Origin: Variovorax sp. EL159
GTDB taxonomy: Bacteria; Pseudomonadota; Gammaproteobacteria; Burkholderiales; Burkholderiaceae_C
NCBI RefSeq assembly: GCF_900100965.1
Contig: NZ_FMUJ01000010.1
Location: 1-64,000, forward strand
Direction of reading: 5' to 3'
DNA length: 64,000 nucleotides
The notes beneath the pieces are model-generated. The model was given only the letters and a program-made list of their open reading frames with translations. It was not told the DNA's origin and did not search any database. A program made the translations under genes and the position numbers. Every line of letters starts with the position of its first letter. Position 1 is the first letter of the stretch. This document shows positions 58,506 to 64,000 of the stretch, one piece after another.

Positions 58506-60023
58506 CTAACCGTTCACGAGCTGCCGCATCTTGCGTCGCAGCTCGCGTTCGCGTTTCTGCTCCGCGTTCCAGTCGTCGCGGATGGCCAGCGTGACCGACA
58601 GCGCCATCAGCAGGATCACGAACGCAAAGGGCAAGGCGAACACGATGGTCGCCGTCTGTATCGCCTTGATGCCGCCCGCGAACAGCAGGCTCAGCGCGAT
58701 GGCCGCCACCAGCACGCCCCAGGTGATCTTGACGCGGGCCGGCGGGTTCGGGTTGCCCTTGGTGCTCATGATGCCCAGCACCAGCGTGGCGGAATCGCCC
58801 GAGGTCACGAAGAACACGAACACCAGCAGCGTCGCGACCATCGACAGCAGCATGCCCATGGGCATGGCCTTGAACATCACGAACATGGTGGTCGACACAT
58901 CGGCCTTGACCGCCTCGACCAGCGGCACGCCCTGGAAGATCTGGAAGTTGAGCGCCGCGCCGCCGAACACCGAGAACCATGCGAAGCCCACCAACGTGGG
59001 CGCAATCACCGTGCCCAGGATGAACTGGCGGATCGTGCGGCCGCGCGACACGCGCGCGATGAACAGGCCCACGAACGGCGACCACGCCAGCCACCAGGCC
59101 CAGTAGAAGAGCGTCCAGTCGCCGACCCACGAGCTGTTGCGGAACGGGTTCATGCGCAGGCTCATGCGCACGAACTCGGCCAGGTACGAACCCAGCGTGT
59201 TGGTGAAGGTCTCGACGATGGCAATGGTCGGCCCCACGACCAGCACCACGAATGCCAGCAGCGCCGCCAGCACCAGGTTGCCCATCGACAGCCACTTCAC
59301 GCCGCGCTCGACGCCGGTGACCGCCGAGGTAATGAACAGCACCGTCGTCACCACGATGATCGCCGCCTGCGTCCCCCGCCCGATCGTCATGTCGAAGGCC
59401 GCATGCAGCCCGCTGTTGATCTGCGTCGCGCCCATGCCCAGCGAGGCCGCAACACCGAAGGCCGTGGCCACCACCGCCAGCACGTTGAAGGCCGGCGACA
59501 GCCGCTGCACGAAGCGCCACGGCAAGGCCTCGGTGGCCGAACTCACCAGCGGCAGCGCCTTGCGGCGAAAGCTGAAGAAGGCAATCGACAGACCGACGAT
59601 GCCGTAGATGGCCCACGGGTGCAGGCCCCAATGGAAGAACGCGTAGCGCATGGCCACGCCGGCGGCATCGGGCGTGCCCGCAATCACCCCCGGCGGCGGG
59701 TTCGTGTAGTGCGAGATCGGTTCGGCCACGCCCCAGAACACCAGCCCGATGCCCATGCCGGCCGCGAACAGCATCGCGAACCATGCGGCGAGCGAGAACT
59801 CGGGCTCGTCGTCTTCATCGCCCAGCTTCAGGTCGCCGAAGCGGCTGAAGGCCAGGAAGAACGCCAGCACCACCAGGCCGAGCACCACCCACAGGTAGAA
59901 CCAACCGAAGTTGCGCGTGATGCCGGCCAGCGCGGTGCTGAACACGCTGTCGAGCGTTGCCGGCGAGACCAGCCCCCACAGGACGACCGCTGCGATCAGG
60001 CTGGCGGAAACGATGAGTTGCAT
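58506..60023 (-). CDS. BCCT-family transporter (betaine/choline/carnitine type)
   Basis: A 505-residue, 12-helix transporter. FAAGMGIGLVFWGVAEPISH and the tryptophan-rich AWWLAWSPFVGLFIARVSRG are the BCCT hallmarks. The glycine-rich GMGIG without an Asp suggests sodium-coupled uptake rather than the proton-coupled GMGID type. It likely imports glycine betaine or related compatible solutes or methylamines. A palindromic CCTCCGGAGG holds its ribosome site. Confidence 0.9.
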   Translation of the reverse strand: MQLIVSASLIAAVVLWGLVSPATLDSVFSTALAGITRNFGWFYLWVVLGLVVLAFFLAFSRFGDLKLGDEDDEPEFSLAAWFAMLFAAGMGIGLVFWGVAEPISHYTNPPPGVIAGTPDAAGVAMRYAFFHWGLHPWAIYGIVGLSIAFFSFRRKALPLVSSATEALPWRFVQRLSPAFNVLAVVATAFGVAASLGMGATQINSGLHAAFDMTIGRGTQAAIIVVTTVLFITSAVTGVERGVKWLSMGNLVLAALLAFVVLVVGPTIAIVETFTNTLGSYLAEFVRMSLRMNPFRNSSWVGDWTLFYWAWWLAWSPFVGLFIARVSRGRTIRQFILGTVIAPTLVGFAWFSVFGGAALNFQIFQGVPLVEAVKADVSTTMFVMFKAMPMGMLLSMVATLLVFVFFVTSGDSATLVLGIMSTKGNPNPPARVKITWGVLVAAIALSLLFAGGIKAIQTATIVFALPFAFVILLMALSVTLAIRDDWNAEQKRERELRRKMRQLVNG

Positions 60024-60059
60024 GGTGAAGGTCCTCCGGAGGTGTGAACGGCTGCGCCA

Positions 60060-60086
60060 CCGCCCGCAGGGTAACCCGCGGGGCGG
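60060..60086 (-). terminator. Possible terminator hairpin after radA
   Basis: CCGCCCGC and GCGGGGCGG pair around a second small stem GGG-taa-CCC (60069-60077), giving a long GC hairpin in the 87 bp between radA and the BCCT gene. It has no T-run on the minus strand, so termination would be weak or Rho-linked. Confidence 0.3.
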
Positions 60087-60110
60087 CCGGCGGCACGAAC
60101 CTGCGCTTGG

Positions 60111-61502
60111 TCAGTCGAGGCGGCGCACCACGTCCATCGCTTCTTCGATGCGCTCGACGGGATGGATGGTCAGGCCTTCGATTTCCTTGGCGCCCTTGCG
60201 CGGCGCGTTGGCCTTGGGCACCACGGCCACGCTGAAGCCCAGCTTGGCGGCTTCGCGCAGGCGCTCCTGTCCGCGCGGCGCGGGGCGCACCTCGCCGGCC
60301 AGGCCCACTTCGCCAAAGGCGATGAAGCCCTTGGGCAGTGGCTTGCCGCGCAGGCTGGAAGTAATGGCCAGCATCACCGCCAGGTCGGCCGCGGGTTCGC
60401 TGATGCGCACGCCGCCCACCGCGTTGACGAACACGTCCTGGTCCATGCAGGCCACGCCGGCGTGGCGGTGCAACACCGCCAGCAGCATCGCGAGGCGGTC
60501 GCGGTCCAGGCCCACCGAGAGGCGGCGCGGGCTCGGGCCGCCGTTGTCGACCAGTGCCTGGATTTCCACCAGCATCGGCCGCGTGCCTTCGAGCGTGACC
60601 AGCACCACGCTGCCGGGCACCGGCTCGGCATGCTGGCTCAGGAAGATGGCGCTCGGGTTGGTCACGCCCTTCAGGCCGCGCTCGGTCATGGCGAACACGC
60701 CGATCTCGTTGACGGCGCCGAAGCGGTTCTTGATGGCGCGCACGAGGCGAAAGCTCGAATGCGTGTCGCCCTCGAAGTACAGCACCGTGTCGACCATGTG
60801 TTCGAGCACGCGCGGGCCCGCAAGCGCGCCTTCCTTGGTGACATGGCCCACCAGCACCACGGCCGTGCCGCTGGTCTTGGCGAAGCGCGTGAGGTGCGCC
60901 GCGCATTCGCGCACCTGCGCCACCGAGCCGGGCGCGGAGGTGAGCTGGTCGGAATACACCGTCTGGATCGAGTCGATCACCGCGATGGCCGGGCGCGTGG
61001 CGTCGAGCGTGGCGATGATTTTTTCGAGCTGGATCTCGGCCAGCACCTGCACCTGCGAATGGTCGAGCCCGAGGCGGCGCGAGCGCAGCGCAACCTGCGA
61101 GCCGCTTTCTTCACCGGTGACATACAGCGCGTTCTGCCCCGCGTGCTGCAGCGCATCGACCGCCTGCAGCAGCAGCGTCGACTTGCCGATGCCGGGGTCG
61201 CCGCCGATCAGCGTGACGCCGCCCGAGACGATGCCACCGCCCAGCACGCGGTCGAGTTCGTCGATGCCGGTGGGCGTGCGGGCGACGTCGGTCGCCTCGA
61301 TCTCGGACAGCGTGGCGAGTTCGGAAGCGCCCGCCAGCGACGCGAACTGCGTGCCGAAGCGGTTGTTGGCCGGGCCGCCGGCCGCGCCAGCCGCCTGCTC
61401 GACGAGCGTGTTCCAGGCGCCGCAGCTCGGGCATTTTCCGAGCCACTTGGGGCTGGTGCCACCGCATTCACTGCAAACGAAAGTTGTTTTGTCCTTGGCC
61501 AT
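60111..61502 (-). CDS. radA: DNA repair protein RadA
   Basis: A 463-residue RecA-like ATPase that helps branch migration in recombination. It has a four-Cys zinc finger (Cys10, Cys13, Cys24, Cys27), Walker A GGDPGIGKST (about 99-108), the RadA-specific KNRFGAVNEIGVF block and a Lon-protease-like C-terminal domain (PLPKGFIAFGEVGLAGEVRP). It is divergent from hpaR with a 99-bp gap. Confidence 0.95.
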   Translation of the reverse strand: MAKDKTTFVCSECGGTSPKWLGKCPSCGAWNTLVEQAAGAAGGPANNRFGTQFASLAGASELATLSEIEATDVARTPTGIDELDRVLGGGIVSGGVTLIGGDPGIGKSTLLLQAVDALQHAGQNALYVTGEESGSQVALRSRRLGLDHSQVQVLAEIQLEKIIATLDATRPAIAVIDSIQTVYSDQLTSAPGSVAQVRECAAHLTRFAKTSGTAVVLVGHVTKEGALAGPRVLEHMVDTVLYFEGDTHSSFRLVRAIKNRFGAVNEIGVFAMTERGLKGVTNPSAIFLSQHAEPVPGSVVLVTLEGTRPMLVEIQALVDNGGPSPRRLSVGLDRDRLAMLLAVLHRHAGVACMDQDVFVNAVGGVRISEPAADLAVMLAITSSLRGKPLPKGFIAFGEVGLAGEVRPAPRGQERLREAAKLGFSVAVVPKANAPRKGAKEIEGLTIHPVERIEEAMDVVRRLD

Positions 61503-61545
61503 CTTCCGAGTTTAGGTGTCCGCACAAACCCTGATGGCCGGTGCC

Positions 61546-61574
61546 TTGGAAAGAAATGGCCAATCATTTAACAT
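61546..61574 (+). promoter_or_regulatory. Probable hpa operon promoter
   Basis: TTGGAA (61546-61551, four of six) and TAACAT (61569-61574, four of six) are 17 bp apart. The -10 hexamer lies inside the TTAACATGTTAA palindrome, so a repressor bound there would exclude RNA polymerase. Confidence 0.5.
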
Positions 61575-61579
61575 GTTAA
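61568..61579. promoter_or_regulatory. Perfect 12-bp palindrome, probable HpaR operator
   Basis: TTAACA-TGTTAA is a perfect palindrome 22 bp upstream of the hpaR start and overlapping the predicted -10. MarR-family repressors such as HpaR bind short A/T-rich palindromes of this kind and regulate their own operons. Confidence 0.6.
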
Positions 61580-61601
61580 GTAATTTCGAGAGGCACAGCT
61601 T

Positions 61602-62036
61602 TTGAGCACCACCTTCACGCACCGCAATTTGCCGCGCCTGCTGCTGCAGGCCCGCGAAGCCGTGATGGCCCACACGCGGCCCAGCCTGCGCGAACACGCG
61701 CTGTCCGACCAGCAATGGCGCGTGCTGCGCGTGCTGGGCGAGCACGGCGCGGTCGACACCGGCCGCGTCGCGCGCGAGGCCTTTATCCTCGGCCCCAGCC
61801 TCACCGGCGTGCTCGCACGCATGGAGCGCGACGACCTCATCACCCGCAGCCGCGACCCGGCCGACCAGCGCCGCACCGTGGTCGAGGCCACGCCGCACGG
61901 CATGAAGTTGGTCAAGCGGCTGTCGACCAGTATCGAGTCGCACTACGAGTGGATGGAAAAGTCCATGGGCAAGGCCAAGCTCACGCAGCTCTACGGGCTG
62001 CTCGACGAACTCATCGCACTGGAACAACCCTCATGA
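61602..62036 (+). CDS. hpaR: MarR-family regulator of homoprotocatechuate degradation
   Basis: A 144-residue MarR-type regulator. The wing and recognition helix segment is ILGPSLTGVLARMERDDLITRSRDPADQRR, and the start FTHRNLPRLLLQAREAVM matches HpaR. HpaR represses genes for 4-hydroxyphenylacetate/homoprotocatechuate breakdown until the substrate binds. Translation starts at TTG (61602) behind GAGAGG. The stop overlaps the hpaG1 start. Confidence 0.9.
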   Translation: MSTTFTHRNLPRLLLQAREAVMAHTRPSLREHALSDQQWRVLRVLGEHGAVDTGRVAREAFILGPSLTGVLARMERDDLITRSRDPADQRRTVVEATPHGMKLVKRLSTSIESHYEWMEKSMGKAKLTQLYGLLDELIALEQPS

Positions 62037-62668
62037 GCCACCACGCTCCCTTCATGCCCACCGGCACGGTGTACGGCACCTTGCTGAACTTCCGCGCTGA
62101 GGTCGAGGCGCTCGCGCCGCAGATGACGCAGCCGCCCTACAAGGCGCCGCCGAAAGCGCCCGTGCTCTATGTGAAGACGGCCAACACCTGGAGCCCGCAC
62201 GGCGGCGCCATCACGGTGCCCGCCGGTGTGCCCGAGGTCGAGATCGGCGCCAGCATCGGCATGGTGATCGGCGCCGAGGGCGACGTCGAAGGCTTCGTGC
62301 TGATGAACGACCTGTCGATTCCGCACGCCAGCTTTTTCCGCCCGCCGGTCAAGTTCAAGTGCGTCGACGGCTTCCTGGGCATCGGCCCGGTGCTGCGCGA
62401 CACACAAGAGGTAGCCGACCCCGCGAACTTCCGCGCCGAGGTGCGCATCAACGGCGCGCTGAAGCAGTCGATCGACTTCTCGCAGCTCGTGCGCCCGGCG
62501 CAGCAACTGCTGGCCGAGGTCGGCGACTTCATGACGCTTGCGCACGGCGACGTACTGATGCTGGGCTGCGACGCCGGCCGGCCGTTGGCACGCGCGGGCG
62601 ACCGCATCGACATTTCCGCGCCGGGCTTCGAGACCCTGAGCAACACGCTGGTGAAGGAAGCCGCATGA
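62033..62668 (+). CDS. hpaG1: HpaG1: N-terminal-type half of the isomerase/decarboxylase (FAH fold)
   Basis: A 211-residue FAH-family protein with GTVYGTLLNFRAEVEAL at the start, PVLYVKTANTWSPHG and the ligand block VEIGASIGMVIG. Together with HpaG2 it corresponds to the fused E. coli HpaG, which decarboxylates and isomerises the open-chain product of homoprotocatechuate. The genes are separate here. It overlaps hpaR and hpaG2 by 4 bp each. Confidence 0.85.
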   Translation: MSHHAPFMPTGTVYGTLLNFRAEVEALAPQMTQPPYKAPPKAPVLYVKTANTWSPHGGAITVPAGVPEVEIGASIGMVIGAEGDVEGFVLMNDLSIPHASFFRPPVKFKCVDGFLGIGPVLRDTQEVADPANFRAEVRINGALKQSIDFSQLVRPAQQLLAEVGDFMTLAHGDVLMLGCDAGRPLARAGDRIDISAPGFETLSNTLVKEAA

Positions 62669-63447
62669 AGCACGCACGCGTCATCTACGAAGGCCGCGAA
62701 CACACAGGCACGGCTCATGAGTTCGGTGGTCACCCGGATGCGGCCGTGCGCCTCGACGACGGCCGCATCGTGTTTCAGGACCAGCTCACCTGGCTCCCCC
62801 CGCTCGCACCCACGGCACGCCCGCGCACCATCCTCGCGCTTGGCCTGAACTACGCCGACCACGCCAAGGAGCTCGAGTTCAAGGCACCCGAAGAGCCACT
62901 GGTTTTCGTCAAGGGCCAGAGCACGCTGATCGGCCACCGCCAGCACACGCACCGCCCGGCCGACGTGCAGTTCATGCACTACGAATGCGAGCTGGCCATC
63001 GTGATCGGCAAGACCGCGAAGAACGTGAAGCGCGACGACGCCTACGACTTCATCGGCGGCTACACCGTGGCCAACGACTACGCCATCCGCGACTACCTGG
63101 AGAACTGGTACCGCCCCAACCTGCGCGTGAAGAACCGCGACACCTGCACGCCGCTGGGTCCGTGGTTCGTCGATGCGGCCGACGTGCCCGACCCCATGGC
63201 GCTCGCGCTGCGCACCACCGTCAACGGCACCGTCACGCAGCAGGGCAACACGCGCGACATGATCTTCGACGCGCCCTTCCTCATCGAGTACTTCAGCCGC
63301 TTCATGACCTTGTCGCCGGGCGACCTGATCCTCACGGGCACGCCCGACGGCGTGGTCGATTGCAAGCCGGGCGACGTCATCGTCACCGAGATCGAGCGCA
63401 TCGGTGCGCTCATGAACACCATCGAGACCATCCAAGGAAAAGCATGA
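62665..63447 (+). CDS. hpaG2: HpaG2: C-terminal-type half of the isomerase/decarboxylase (FAH fold)
   Basis: A 260-residue FAH-family enzyme. Conserved blocks are ILALGLNYADHAKELEF, PLVFVKGQSTLIGH, MHYECELAIVIGKTAKNV (Glu ligands) and GGYTVANDYAIRDY (Asp ligand), ending LILTGTPDGV. It carries out the 2-oxo-hept-3-ene-1,7-dioate isomerase/decarboxylase step with HpaG1. It overlaps the genes on both sides by 4 bp, so the whole set is translationally coupled. Confidence 0.87.
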   Translation: MKHARVIYEGREHTGTAHEFGGHPDAAVRLDDGRIVFQDQLTWLPPLAPTARPRTILALGLNYADHAKELEFKAPEEPLVFVKGQSTLIGHRQHTHRPADVQFMHYECELAIVIGKTAKNVKRDDAYDFIGGYTVANDYAIRDYLENWYRPNLRVKNRDTCTPLGPWFVDAADVPDPMALALRTTVNGTVTQQGNTRDMIFDAPFLIEYFSRFMTLSPGDLILTGTPDGVVDCKPGDVIVTEIERIGALMNTIETIQGKA

Positions 63448-64000
63448 GAGTCGATCACCTGATCAACGGCAAGAGCGTTGCCGGCACCGATTACTTCGAG
63501 ACCGTCAACCCCGCCACGCAGGAAGTGCTGGCCGAAGTCGCCTCGGGCGGCGAAGCCGAAGTCAACGCGGCCGTGGCCGCCGCCAAGGAAGCCTTTCCCA
63601 AGTGGGCCGGCATGCCCGCGCCCGAGCGCGCCAAGCTGATCCGCAAGCTCGGCGACCTGATCGCCGCGAACGTGCCCGAGATCGCGCAGACCGAAACCAA
63701 CGACTGCGGCCAGGTGATCGCGCAGACCGGCAAGCAGTTGGTGCCGCGCGCGGCCGACAACTTCTATTACTTCGCCGAGATGTGCACGCGCGTCGACGGC
63801 CACACCTACCCCACGCCCACGCACCTGAACTACACGCTGTTCCATCCGGTGGGCGTGTGTGCGCTCATCAGCCCATGGAACGTGCCCTTCATGACGGCCA
63901 CCTGGAAGGTCGCGCCCTGCCTGGCCTTCGGCAACACGGCCGTGCTGAAGATGAGCGAGCTGTCGCCGCTCACGGCCGCGCGCCTGGGCGAGCTGGCGCT
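63444..64000 (+). CDS. hpaE: 5-carboxymethyl-2-hydroxymuconate semialdehyde dehydrogenase, N-terminal part
   Basis: The first 185 residues are in the window. They begin MRVDHLINGKSVAGTDYFET, continue with VNPATQEVLAEVASGG, and reach the cofactor-fold segment SPWNVPFMTATWKVAPCLA and NTAVLKMSELSPL. This is the aldehyde dehydrogenase superfamily; position after hpaG2 identifies it as HpaE. The catalytic Glu and Cys lie beyond the window end. Confidence 0.88.
   Translation, partial: MRVDHLINGKSVAGTDYFETVNPATQEVLAEVASGGEAEVNAAVAAAKEAFPKWAGMPAPERAKLIRKLGDLIAANVPEIAQTETNDCGQVIAQTGKQLVPRAADNFYYFAEMCTRVDGHTYPTPTHLNYTLFHPVGVCALISPWNVPFMTATWKVAPCLAFGNTAVLKMSELSPLTAARLGELA

Overview
This 64 kb window is GC-rich, densely coded chromosomal DNA from a beta-proteobacterium. 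Gene content points to Burkholderiales, family Comamonadaceae, most likely Variovorax or a close relative. The signs are the divergent mreB / gatCAB pair, several Bug-type (TctC-like) periplasmic receptors, a homogentisate cluster, the hpa cluster with split hpaG1/hpaG2, and a dispersed G/C-rich intergenic repeat. No tRNA, rRNA, CRISPR array, prophage or insertion sequence was recognised. All genes appear intact except the two cut by the window edges.

Layout. 1-1242: end of a maltoporin-like porin gene and an RpiR-type regulator. 1497-5480: an MCE/Mla-type lipid transport operon (STAS-permease, ATPase, MCE protein, lipoprotein, small membrane protein). 5491-8217 (minus): an SGNH/AlgJ-like protein, a sirtuin and an IclR regulator. 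8260-15047: a homogentisate operon preceded by a good sigma70-like promoter and two tandem 17-bp palindromes. It encodes an MBL-fold protein with a degenerate metal motif, a probable two-component 3-hydroxyphenylacetate 6-hydroxylase (mhaA plus small mhaB), hmgA, a Bug receptor and fahA. 15193-19828 (minus): mreB, mreC, mreD, mrdA. 20044-23325: gatCAB. 23368-25567: a DUF4124 protein, pyrE and a divergent exodeoxyribonuclease III gene. 25587-29812: a three-gene operon of poorly characterised families (PcfJ-like, DUF1266, DUF4034 with Sel1/TPR-like repeats).

29834-33085: a LysR regulator divergent from a PhzS-like flavin monooxygenase and a Bug receptor. 33225-42705 (minus): a large nitrogen-scavenging cluster with allophanate hydrolase (atzF), an HpxZ/AtzH-like protein, a BMP-type ABC importer, biuret hydrolase (biuH), a second cysteine hydrolase and a GntR regulator, with a GntR-type palindrome just upstream of atzF. 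Together these would import a ureide such as biuret or triuret and strip it to ammonia and CO2. 42898-45204: M48 protease and AmpG permease. 45325-47372: a ketoacyl synthase / chain-length-factor pair of aryl-polyene type. 47559-50836: a two-component system and an O-antigen-ligase-like protein. 50927-53230: zinc-finger protein, ilvE and rdgC. 53255-57001: M20 amidohydrolase, MHS-type transporter and divergent LysR. 57006-61502: small proteins, a BCCT transporter and radA. 61546-64000: start of the homoprotocatechuate operon (hpaR, hpaG1, hpaG2, hpaE cut by the window end).

Two structural themes stand out. Intergenic gaps carry paired inverted-repeat (BIME-like) elements, four paired or half copies plus one duplicated copy. 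The duplicated copy contains a 27-C run abutting a 25-G run that is either an extraordinary hairpin or a sequence artefact. A different long inverted-repeat element lies inside the biuret cluster.
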